From Candidatus Planktophila dulcis (GTDB taxonomy: Bacteria; Actinomycetota; Actinomycetes; Nanopelagicales; Nanopelagicaceae), in contig NZ_CP016777.1 in the NCBI RefSeq assembly GCF_002288225.1, positions 1,284,020 through 1,348,019 on the forward strand: DNA of 64,000 nt. Reading direction: 5' to 3'. The notes beneath the pieces are model-generated. The model searched no databases. It was not told where the DNA came from and saw nothing but the letters and a program-made list of their open reading frames with translations. Positions 8,970-16,813 of this stretch are shown piece by piece (position 1 is the first letter of the stretch; each line of letters starts with the position of its first letter). The translations under genes and the position numbers were made by a program.

Positions 8970-10151
8970 ATGGATTGTCCACACAAGCACAATCTTCCAT
9001 CCGATGGAACTCCACTAAAGCCTTCGCCCACTCTTGACTACTGGCGCGAATCATCTGCAATCACTCCACTTTCTTTTCCTGGTGGCCATGAAGGCTGGAT
9101 TGCACTTGAGCAGCAAATTTCTCAAGAGATTCTTATGGATACGCGATTTAGCCAACAACCTCACCGCTTTCCAGGATTAGCTCCTCAGCAAAGTCCGGAA
9201 GAGTTCATTGATGAGCGAGATAAATTGGCCATAAAAACAGCAGATTTATTGGCCCTCGATGGGGATCAACATAGAAAGTGTCGCAAGACAGTTACATCCA
9301 AATTCTCATTTAAGGCAGTTAACTCCTATACAGAAGCGGTCTCTGCTCTTGTATCTAAACAATTGAGCCATCTTCTTGAACAACCGCAACCTGTCGACCT
9401 CACTGAACATTTCAGCGAGCCGATTTCAATTGCAAACCATGCCTTTGTACTCGGAATTCCAGATTCAATGGTGAAGGAATTTGAACGAACATTTGTTGGA
9501 TCGGTGAGCAGAGAAGAGCGCATCAAGTACCTGCGCGATGTGTATCAATACAAATTAGAGAATCCTGGTGAGGACGTCATCTCTCACCTCATTCAATCCG
9601 AGCTCACACAAGCTGAGGTAGAAGGCCTTATCTACGTTTTCTTCACATCTGGTCGCGACTCCGTTGCTTACATGATCTCAACGAGTATGGTCGCGCTGCT
9701 TCAGAATCCAGATCAACTTAATCTCCTTCGAAATAGCCTTCCTGTACCTGCAGAAGCCATCGAGGAGCTCATGCGCTTCTGCGCCATGTTTGTCACTCTC
9801 TTTCCTCGAACCGCACTGGAAGATCTGGAGCTAAGTGGTGAGAAAATTCAAGCAGGTCAGAGCATTTCGGTATCCCCCGTCGCAGTAAACCGAGATCCAC
9901 GAATCTGGAGTGAACCCAATTCGCTCAAGCTAGATCGTGAAGTAAAGGCGCATCTCTCTTTTGGCCATGGTATTCACGGATGTCTGGGACAACAGTTGGC
10001 ACGATTGGTAATTCAAGAATCACTCACACAATTACTTAGAGCAATAAACTCGATTGAGTTGGTCTCTGCAGAGCAATTAGAGCCAATGGAGTTTGCTCAC
10101 CCTGTTGCAACTTACAAAGTGGGAAGTGTGTTTATCAACTTTAAGAAGTAA
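8970..10151 (+). CDS. cytochrome P450
   Basis: Soluble haem-thiolate monooxygenase of unknown substrate, 393 aa, no signal or membrane anchor. The haem loop FGHGIHGCLG (331-340) supplies axial Cys338; the K-helix ExxR is EELMR (265-269). The I-helix FFTSGRDSVAYM (224-235) carries an unusual SGRDS in place of the common AGxET/DT oxygen-binding stretch. AGGAG overlapping the kinase stop codon lies 6 nt before the ATG, so it is cotranscribed with the phosphatase and kinase. No ferredoxin or reductase gene lies nearby, so redox partners must come from elsewhere. The operon link suggests a role in envelope or lipid modification, but this is only inference. Confidence 0.9.
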   Translation: MDCPHKHNLPSDGTPLKPSPTLDYWRESSAITPLSFPGGHEGWIALEQQISQEILMDTRFSQQPHRFPGLAPQQSPEEFIDERDKLAIKTADLLALDGDQHRKCRKTVTSKFSFKAVNSYTEAVSALVSKQLSHLLEQPQPVDLTEHFSEPISIANHAFVLGIPDSMVKEFERTFVGSVSREERIKYLRDVYQYKLENPGEDVISHLIQSELTQAEVEGLIYVFFTSGRDSVAYMISTSMVALLQNPDQLNLLRNSLPVPAEAIEELMRFCAMFVTLFPRTALEDLELSGEKIQAGQSISVSPVAVNRDPRIWSEPNSLKLDREVKAHLSFGHGIHGCLGQQLARLVIQESLTQLLRAINSIELVSAEQLEPMEFAHPVATYKVGSVFINFKK

Positions 10152-10156
10152 GGCAA

Positions 10157-10786
10157 TTACCTAGAGCTACCGACAACAGGAGATAGTCCAACAGCACGCT
10201 TTGGTGCATCTACATCTCCGCACTTGACTAACCAGTTCGCAAGCATGAGATGTCCATGTTCAGTTAAAACAGATTCGGGATGGAACTGCACACCTTCAAT
10301 AGGAAGAGTTGTGTGTCGCATCGACATCACAACTCCTGATTCAGTAGATCCTGTAATTTCAAGAACTGCTGGAACAGTGTCGCGCTCTACTGCAAGTGAG
10401 TGATAACGAGTTGCCATAAATGGCGATGGAAGATTTGTTAGTACACCTGCACCGTTATGAATTACTTGTGAAGTCTTTCCATGAAGAAGCTCTGGTGCAC
10501 GAGAGACAGTTGCACCAAATGCTTCACCGATTGCTTGGTGTCCAAGACATACTCCAAAGAGTGGGATGGATTTCTCTGCACAGAAATTAATCATCGCAAT
10601 ACTGACGCCAGCTTTATCGGGAGTGCCAGGTCCTGGTGAGATCAAGACCCCGTCGTATTTGCCCGCCTCACTCGCCTCGACTTCATCATTGCGAACAACG
10701 GTGCACTCAGCGCCCAATTGCTGCAGATACTGCACCAGATTGAAGACGAAGGAGTCATAGTTATCGATGACGAGGATTCGAGCCAT
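10157..10786 (-). CDS. pabA: anthranilate/aminodeoxychorismate synthase glutamine amidotransferase subunit
   Basis: Class I glutamine amidotransferase that delivers ammonia to a chorismate-using synthase (TrpE or PabB), for tryptophan or folate. The start MARILVIDNYDSFVFN and the oxyanion region SPGPGTPDKAG are typical. The nucleophile elbow is GVCLGHQAIGEAFG, and the His-Glu pair is in QFHPESVLTEHG. Full length at 209 aa. The later ATG (10786) is used because upstream codons encode no family sequence. It faces the P450 gene (stops 5 bp apart) and is divergent from crgA, as trpG is in mycobacteria. Whether it serves trp, pab or both cannot be settled here. Confidence 0.92.
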   Translation of the reverse strand: MARILVIDNYDSFVFNLVQYLQQLGAECTVVRNDEVEASEAGKYDGVLISPGPGTPDKAGVSIAMINFCAEKSIPLFGVCLGHQAIGEAFGATVSRAPELLHGKTSQVIHNGAGVLTNLPSPFMATRYHSLAVERDTVPAVLEITGSTESGVVMSMRHTTLPIEGVQFHPESVLTEHGHLMLANWLVKCGDVDAPKRAVGLSPVVGSSR

Positions 10787-10801
10787 GCCGTAATTGTGCT
10801 G

Positions 10802-10807
10802 TAACCT
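10802..10807 (+). promoter_or_regulatory. -10 box, leaderless-type (crgA)
   Basis: TAACCT, 7 nt before the crgA ATG at 10815, with no Shine-Dalgarno. Confidence 0.6.
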
Positions 10808-10814
10808 AGGCCCC

Positions 10815-11081
10815 ATGCCAAAGTCGAAATTGCGTAAGAAGGTTCAGGAGCAACACGCTCACGAAGAACAGCACCACATTGAAGAAGAGTCAGTTCTTCT
10901 CGAGAGCCCCTCATGGCTTGCGCCCGTCATGGTCGCCAACTTCCTCATCGGCCTCTTCTGGATCGTAGTCTTCTATGTCAGCCAGACTGCATATCCAATC
11001 CCAGGCATCGGTGCTTGGAACATGATCATTGGATTTAGCTTTATTGCAGTTGGTTTCTCACTCGCAACCAAGTGGCGTTAA
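10815..11081 (+). CDS. crgA: cell division protein CrgA
   Basis: Small actinobacterial divisome protein that interacts with FtsZ, FtsQ/FtsI and related partners at the septum. The 88-aa product has a charged cytosolic N-terminus (MPKSKLRKKV..., then a His/Glu-rich stretch) and two transmembrane helices (about 34-54 and 65-84) with YPIPGIGAWN between them, the family signature region. Start chosen at ATG 10815, consistent with the -10 box 7 nt upstream. Divergent from pabA, convergent with the MFS gene with a 4-bp overlap. In mycobacteria the same crgA-trpG-pknB arrangement lies close to oriC. Confidence 0.92.
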   Translation: MPKSKLRKKVQEQHAHEEQHHIEEESVLLESPSWLAPVMVANFLIGLFWIVVFYVSQTAYPIPGIGAWNMIIGFSFIAVGFSLATKWR

Positions 11082-12265
11082 TCCTTATAACTTCTTAAGT
11101 AAGGAATTGTGGCTGAGCAACTCAGCACTAAGAAGAAAAATGGAAGCCACAATCCAGCGCGTGCTCCAGAGTTATCAATCAATTGACCAGCAATGAAACT
11201 TGAAAGTGCTCCGGTTAATGGAATGCCTGCCGTTGCTAACGAAATCGCCTGAGTCATTTGTGACTCAGGGACCGAACCCGTAATGAGCGATAAGCCATTG
11301 GGAAGTAGCGGTGCAATACACATGCCCTGCAAAAATAGAGCTACACCTAGTAGATAAAAATTATTGATAAACGGAAATGAAAACGCGATAGTGGTCATTC
11401 CGACTATGTATCCAAGATATCGAGCTCCATGAGAAATCTTCCAACGGATTGCTCCGTTTATGATCGCAGAGACAGCACCACCTAGCGCCCACACTCCAAG
11501 AAGTAATCCTGCGGCAGATTTCATTCCGCGTTCATTTGCAAATGCGACGACGCTGATATTTATTGCTGAAAAAGATCCCCCTGCAATAGTGAGCGGGATT
11601 GCAATTGCTTGCAATTGTCTATTTCGCATTACAGATTTTGCTTTTATCCCAGACTCTCGTGGGTGGATTCCCGGATCCGAATTTCTGTGAAATGCAATGA
11701 GAGGTGCGCCGATGAGGAGAAAGATGATTCCAAGGATGATGCCGGCCATGGGCGCAATTGCAGTAACCACGGCTGTGGTGATTACAGGCCCGATGATGTA
11801 GATCATTTCATCGAGGAAACTTTCAAATACATATGAAGTTGAAAGTAGGTGTGGATCTTTCTTATCAATCATATGCATCCAGCGACGACGGGTCATAGAA
11901 CCCACGCTCAGAGATGCAGATTCAGCTAAAAAGATTGTTAGGAACCAACTCCAGATCGGTGCTTCATTCTTGACTAAGAGAATGAAGGTGATGAATGCAG
12001 AAACTCGAATAGGAACTGCAGTGAGCAGAACTCTCCGCTGCCCAAAGTGATCGGCTGCCTTAGCCCAGAGTGGAATAGAAATTACTGTCGTTAGCGCAGC
12101 AACCCCAGTTAAAGCACCTGCAATCGAATATCGTTTATCGACAGAGTGAACAAAGAGAATAATTGCAATGGTGTCCATTGCAATTGGCATGCGAGCAATG
12201 AACCCTGCTGAAGCAATTCGCACCGCACCGGGTCTTGCAAATAATTCCCCGTAAGTACTTAACAA
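11078..12265 (-). CDS. MFS transporter
   Basis: Major facilitator superfamily protein, 395 aa with about twelve hydrophobic helices and a loop 2-3 like motif AAD-HFGQRRVLL. Substrate unknown. The N-terminus MLSTYGELFARPGAVR...FIARMPIAM is common in actinobacterial MFS proteins and supports the TTG start at 12265. It begins 13 bp after the rhamnosidase stop on the same strand, so it is probably the last gene of the rhamnoside-uptake operon and may move rhamnose, an aglycone or a product. Its 3' end overlaps crgA by 4 bp and marks the left edge of the rhamnose island. Confidence 0.8.
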   Translation of the reverse strand: MLSTYGELFARPGAVRIASAGFIARMPIAMDTIAIILFVHSVDKRYSIAGALTGVAALTTVISIPLWAKAADHFGQRRVLLTAVPIRVSAFITFILLVKNEAPIWSWFLTIFLAESASLSVGSMTRRRWMHMIDKKDPHLLSTSYVFESFLDEMIYIIGPVITTAVVTAIAPMAGIILGIIFLLIGAPLIAFHRNSDPGIHPRESGIKAKSVMRNRQLQAIAIPLTIAGGSFSAINISVVAFANERGMKSAAGLLLGVWALGGAVSAIINGAIRWKISHGARYLGYIVGMTTIAFSFPFINNFYLLGVALFLQGMCIAPLLPNGLSLITGSVPESQMTQAISLATAGIPLTGALSSFIAGQLIDNSGARAGLWLPFFFLVLSCSATIPYLRSYKD

Positions 12266-12278
12266 TTATTCTCTGTTC

Positions 12279-14981
12279 TTAGCCAGCGACTTTAAATGCA
12301 GCGATTGATGGTGCACTCGCTGTCACTTCGTAAGCTCCGTATCCCACTTCAACGCCATTCGAGACCGTCTTGCCATTGACTCGAAGAACAGAATTAGTAG
12401 AGAGCGGGAAATCTATTACTGCGCGAGATCCAAATGGAACAGTAATCTTTGCAGATAGGACGCTATCCCCAACAATCTCCCAAGAAATTCCAGCTGCGCC
12501 AAAGGGAGTGTTGATATCGGCTGATGCATATGTAAATCCTTGACCAGGACGTGGAGCAAATGTGATGTGGCGATATCCAGGATTCTTTGTCGTAGGAGCG
12601 ATTCCTGCGACATTACGGTAAACCCAATCAATCACTGCGCCATAGGCATAGTGATTGAAGGAGATCATTGATGCATCTGGCTGGTCCTCTGAAGCAGTTG
12701 CCATTTCACCCTTATGGATTGATCCATCTTCGCGGATAGCATCCCAACGCTCCCAAATAGTTGTTGCCTTCTGATCAACTTGGTAGAGCCATGAACGCAC
12801 CTTGCGACGCATCAACATTGTGTATGCAGCATCAAAGTGACCATTTTTAGAGAGTGCATGCAAGATGAGTGGAGTCCCAAGGAAGCCAGTGGTGATCTTT
12901 CCTTCATCTGCAATAACCATATCGCTTAGGATCTTTGCAACTGCAGCTTTTTCAGAAGCTGGAACAATTCCGAACTCAAGTGCGATAGAACAACCAGCAG
13001 TTGTCTCTTTCGCTTCTTGGCCAAAGTGCTCCCAAATATCTTTCTTGAGTGTTGCCGCCAACTCTGTGAACTTCTTCTGGTGTGCAGCATCTCCCACAAG
13101 CGCCTCAGTATCAGCAGCAAGTTGGGCTGTGTTTGCAAAAAATGCATTGGCTACAAACTGTGCCTTAACCTTTGAAAGCCACGGTTGATCCTCGGGCGCA
13201 TCTGGATCGCACCAATCGCCAAATTGGAACTCTTCAGGTAAAAACTTCTCACCTTTACGATGGGCAGACAAACTTTCAACGTATGCGCGAATACTTTCGA
13301 CTTGTTGCTTGAGCGTTGCTGCGCTGCCGTATGACTCATACGCTGCCATCGGAACGATAGTTGCAGCATCTGCCCAGCCTGCGCGGTCTGTAATTACCCA
13401 GCCACCATCACCTGGTGACGGTTGCTTCGACAAAATATCTGGCACTACTGCGCCAACTCCTCCTACACGCTTCTGATCAACCCAAAGATCGGTCAACCAG
13501 TTTCGCCAGAAGCTACCGAGTTTGAAGAGAGTATTTGATGTCATCGCGATCGCCTGCGCATCACCTGTCCACCCAAGACGCTCATCGCGCTGTGGGCAAT
13601 CGGTTGGAACAGAGACCATATTGTCTGCGATAGACCAGACAACATTCTGATGTAGGCGGTTAAGTCGCGCATCAGATGAAGTAAAGAATCCACGTCGTTC
13701 ATTGGCAGATGAGATTGCAACACCGACTGCAGAAATGAACTTTGCAGGACCTGTCACTTCAGCAAACTGGAACCCGTGGAATGTGAACTTTGGTTCAAGA
13801 ACATGGCGACCATCGCGATCGAGAGTGAAGTGATCTGTTGCCTTCGCTGTACGAAGTGCTGCAGTATGCAGATTTGGGCCCGGCTCAAGTACTTCAGCAT
13901 GGCGGATAGTGACTACATCGCCCTTCTTGCCATCAACTGTAAGTCGAACCCAACCAGAAATATTCTGAGTGAAATCAAGAAGTGTGCGGGTAGTGTTCTT
14001 TGAATCGAGAATTCTTGAAGCAAATTCATCAACCTTTACAACGCGGGTAGAAGTACGTGCAACGAGTGTCTCCTTGGCAAATGGATATATAACAGGTGCT
14101 GCCCATGCCGAGTCATTAAACCCAACGAGCTGCCAACCCTTCTGGCGCTTTGTGTAGTCGATAGTTGTTCCGTCATAGATATCTGCAAACTGGATTTCAC
14201 CACTAGATACTTTCCATGACTTATCGGATGCAACGACATCTTTAGAGCCATCCACATATGTAATCTCAAGTTGAGCAAGTAAATGCAGGTTCTTGCCATA
14301 GTTGTCATACATATTCATAAAGCCGAGCTTGCCGCGAGTCCATCCGTCGCCAAGTTCAGCGCTGATGCAGTTTCCACCATCTTGAACCAGAGAAGTGACA
14401 TCGTAGGTAATGAAGGTGCGACGGTCATCGTATGCAGTCCAGCCTGGTGTGAAGAATTCTTGCGTTACCGGGATGGCATTGAGATACAGGGTGTGAATTC
14501 CTTCAGATGTTGCATAAAGGCGCGCCTTCGCAACTTTCTTTGAAGCTTGAAATTCTTTACGAAGTATAGGTGATGGCTCAGAGTGAGAAGATGCATCGCC
14601 AATGGACTCGCCAGTTAATTCACTTCCTGAAGCTAGGCCAGTCTCAAAGGTTGCATACGGGCTAAATTCTGACCAGCCATATTGAGTTGCAATACGTACG
14701 CGCAGATGACGGACTTCGCGGCCTTTGCTGATGTGACCAGAAGCTAGGATTTCTATCTGATCTGCACTTGTAACTGCAGCAGATGTAATGACATCACCCA
14801 TCTCACCGACAGATGAAATCTCATAAGCCAATTGAACTGCATCTGGGCGTTCGCTAGTGATCTGCCATGTCAGTTGCGGGTCAACAATGGGAAGACCAAT
14901 CAAGTCAGCTGAGAACTGTGTTTGAAGCCCAATAATTCTTGTTGCTTCATCGCGTTGTGATGCAGCTGGTAGTGATGACAT
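12279..14981 (-). CDS. alpha-L-rhamnosidase, GH78, cytosolic
   Basis: Releases terminal L-rhamnose from rhamnosides. The 900-aa protein has the usual GH78 order: N-terminal beta-sandwich domains (to about 430), an (alpha/alpha)6 catalytic barrel (about 440-800) and a C-terminal beta-domain. The signature DCPQRDERLGWTGDAQ lies near residue 460 and carries the catalytic acid Glu; AGWADAATIVP, FGDWCDPDAPEDQ, WERWDAIREDG and SFNHYAYGAV follow. No signal peptide, so it acts inside the cell on imported glycosides. ATG start with AAAGGGG upstream, 27 bp after the permease gene. Part of the binding protein-permease-GH78-MFS operon. Confidence 0.95.
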   Translation of the reverse strand: MSSLPAASQRDEATRIIGLQTQFSADLIGLPIVDPQLTWQITSERPDAVQLAYEISSVGEMGDVITSAAVTSADQIEILASGHISKGREVRHLRVRIATQYGWSEFSPYATFETGLASGSELTGESIGDASSHSEPSPILRKEFQASKKVAKARLYATSEGIHTLYLNAIPVTQEFFTPGWTAYDDRRTFITYDVTSLVQDGGNCISAELGDGWTRGKLGFMNMYDNYGKNLHLLAQLEITYVDGSKDVVASDKSWKVSSGEIQFADIYDGTTIDYTKRQKGWQLVGFNDSAWAAPVIYPFAKETLVARTSTRVVKVDEFASRILDSKNTTRTLLDFTQNISGWVRLTVDGKKGDVVTIRHAEVLEPGPNLHTAALRTAKATDHFTLDRDGRHVLEPKFTFHGFQFAEVTGPAKFISAVGVAISSANERRGFFTSSDARLNRLHQNVVWSIADNMVSVPTDCPQRDERLGWTGDAQAIAMTSNTLFKLGSFWRNWLTDLWVDQKRVGGVGAVVPDILSKQPSPGDGGWVITDRAGWADAATIVPMAAYESYGSAATLKQQVESIRAYVESLSAHRKGEKFLPEEFQFGDWCDPDAPEDQPWLSKVKAQFVANAFFANTAQLAADTEALVGDAAHQKKFTELAATLKKDIWEHFGQEAKETTAGCSIALEFGIVPASEKAAVAKILSDMVIADEGKITTGFLGTPLILHALSKNGHFDAAYTMLMRRKVRSWLYQVDQKATTIWERWDAIREDGSIHKGEMATASEDQPDASMISFNHYAYGAVIDWVYRNVAGIAPTTKNPGYRHITFAPRPGQGFTYASADINTPFGAAGISWEIVGDSVLSAKITVPFGSRAVIDFPLSTNSVLRVNGKTVSNGVEVGYGAYEVTASAPSIAAFKVAG

Positions 14982-15008
14982 GTCGATCCCCTTTATGTTG
15001 ATTTAAAA

Positions 15009-15839
15009 CTAACCCTTAACAGAGCCAGCTGTAAGTCCTGAAACGATTTTCTTATTGAAGATAATGAAGACAATCAGTGGTGGAATTGTGATGAGCAAAA
15101 TGTCAGTGAAGAGTAAGTTGTACTGAGTCAAGTAAGCGCTCTGGAAGTAAAAGAGAGTTAACTGCACGGTAGCGTTATCACTGCCAGGCAGGAAGTAGAG
15201 CGGATTGGTAAAGTCATTAAAGACTGCCACTGAAGTTGTAACAATGATTGTTACATTAACAGGCATCAATAGTGGGAAAATGATTCGGCGCCATAGCGCA
15301 AATCCAGTGCAACCATCCATCGCTGCAGCTTCATCAATTTCTTTAGGAATTGATGCAATAAATCCCTTATAAATCAATATTGAGAACGCAGCACTGTATG
15401 CAACTTCAATGAAGATGAGTCCCTGGATTGTCTTGAAGAGATGAAGGCGTTGCAGAACCCAGATTGTTGGAACAACGGCTGGCGGAACTACCAGTCCAGC
15501 AAGAACCATAATATTTGCAAAATTTGTTAGCTTTCCAGGTCGGCGCGCGAAGATAAATGCTGCCATCGAGCACACAATTACAATCAGAGTGACCGAAACT
15601 ACCGTGAGGATTGTTGAGTTGATGAATGCTCTGATCACAACTCCGTCGCTAGTCTCCAGCACGGTCTTAATGTTTTGCCAGAGCAGAAACTTCTCTGGCA
15701 TTTCGAAATTGAATTGATATGACTCTTTGGAATTCTTGGCAGAAGTCAGAAATATTAGATAGAAGGGCGCTGCAAAGACAAAAAGCCCAATAGGGACTGC
15801 CACGAAATCTATCCAGTTCTTACGAAGGAATTTCTTCAT
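15009..15839 (-). CDS. ABC sugar transporter permease, MalG type
   Basis: Second membrane-spanning subunit of a carbohydrate (CUT1-type) importer. 276 aa with six predicted helices. The EAA loop that contacts the ATPase is EIDEAAAMDGCTGFALWRRI, followed by PLLMP. Its ATG overlaps the stop of the MalF-type gene by 4 bp. With the neighbouring rhamnosidase, rhamnose or rhamno-oligosaccharides are the likely cargo; that is inferred from context. No ATPase gene lies in the window. Confidence 0.92.
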   Translation of the reverse strand: MKKFLRKNWIDFVAVPIGLFVFAAPFYLIFLTSAKNSKESYQFNFEMPEKFLLWQNIKTVLETSDGVVIRAFINSTILTVVSVTLIVIVCSMAAFIFARRPGKLTNFANIMVLAGLVVPPAVVPTIWVLQRLHLFKTIQGLIFIEVAYSAAFSILIYKGFIASIPKEIDEAAAMDGCTGFALWRRIIFPLLMPVNVTIIVTTSVAVFNDFTNPLYFLPGSDNATVQLTLFYFQSAYLTQYNLLFTDILLITIPPLIVFIIFNKKIVSGLTAGSVKG

Positions 15840-16735
15840 GCCTGCTTCTCCTTCTTATTGAAGAACCAGTAAACAGGTCCGACGATTGCCAGAACGAAGA
15901 AGAGAAGAATTACGTTTCCTGCAGTTGCGAGGCCATAGAAGCCTGCTTGGTATTGCTTGTAATTAATTGAAGCAATCACATCTGAGAGGAAGCCCGGACC
16001 ACCGTTAGTCATGGCCCAAATCAAATCGAATGAGCGCAGACCGCCGATAAAACTTAAAATGACTACTGCGGAAGTTGCTGGTTGGACTAATGGCAAGGTG
16101 ATGTTTCTAAATTTGTCCCAGGCGCCTCCACCATCGACAGCCAGCGCTTCGTAATATTCTTGTGGAATGCTTGCAAGTCCTGCCATATAGAGAACTGTTG
16201 CTATTCCAACACCTTTCCACACATCAACAAAGGCGACAGAAAATAGGGGCAAGAGATTTGGGTCAACTAACCAGCCAGGTCCATAGGTTTCCCAGCCAAT
16301 TGTTTTGCCGAAGGAGACAATCGCTTTATTGATCGCTCCATAATTCGGATCCATAAGGATGCTAAAGGTAAAGCCAACTCCAATTGTTGAAACCAATACC
16401 GGGAAATATACGACTGAGCGTAAGAAACCTTTAGCTCGAAGACGTCCGGTGAGTAGAAGTGCAAGAGCTAAACCAAAGACTACTTTTAGGCCTGATGTCA
16501 CTACTCCATAGATCAAGGTATTTTTGAATCCGATAGCAAGTGAAGCTTCTTTAAAGTATTGAATAAAGTTCTCAAAGCCAACAAATTCCCAATCAAAGAG
16601 CGTCCATCGTGTCATGGAGAAGAAGAACGAAACAATTGTGGGAATAACGAAGAAAATTGTAAAGATAATTCCGATTGGCGCTACTAAGGCATAGGAGTAC
16701 GGATTTTCAATCTTTTTTTGCTTTGCCTTACTCAC
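15836..16735 (-). CDS. ABC sugar transporter permease, MalF type
   Basis: First membrane-spanning subunit of the same importer, 299 aa, six main helices. The N-terminal cytosolic stretch is basic (MSKAKQKKIENPYSY). The EAA loop is YYEALAVDGGGAWDKFRNI followed by TLPLVQP. GTG start at 16735. It lies downstream of the binding-protein gene, separated by 78 bp that hold a strong hairpin, which probably lowers permease expression relative to the binding protein. Confidence 0.92.
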   Translation of the reverse strand: MSKAKQKKIENPYSYALVAPIGIIFTIFFVIPTIVSFFFSMTRWTLFDWEFVGFENFIQYFKEASLAIGFKNTLIYGVVTSGLKVVFGLALALLLTGRLRAKGFLRSVVYFPVLVSTIGVGFTFSILMDPNYGAINKAIVSFGKTIGWETYGPGWLVDPNLLPLFSVAFVDVWKGVGIATVLYMAGLASIPQEYYEALAVDGGGAWDKFRNITLPLVQPATSAVVILSFIGGLRSFDLIWAMTNGGPGFLSDVIASINYKQYQAGFYGLATAGNVILLFFVLAIVGPVYWFFNKKEKQA

Positions 16736-16766
16736 AGATCACCATTTCATAAAAATTAAATAAGAG

Positions 16767-16800
16767 AAACTGGTGGGCCACCGAAGTGGCCCACCAGTTT
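16767..16800 (-). terminator. intercistronic hairpin between binding protein and permease genes
   Basis: Perfect 15-bp inverted repeat (16767-16781 with 16786-16800). On the minus strand the loop is TTCG closed by C-G, an exceptionally stable UUCG tetraloop, followed by TTTCTCTTATTT. It starts 13 bp after the binding-protein stop. It probably acts as a partial terminator or 3' stabiliser, giving high binding-protein mRNA and less permease mRNA, a common arrangement in sugar ABC operons. Confidence 0.8.
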
Positions 16801-16813
16801 TATTGATTCTTAA

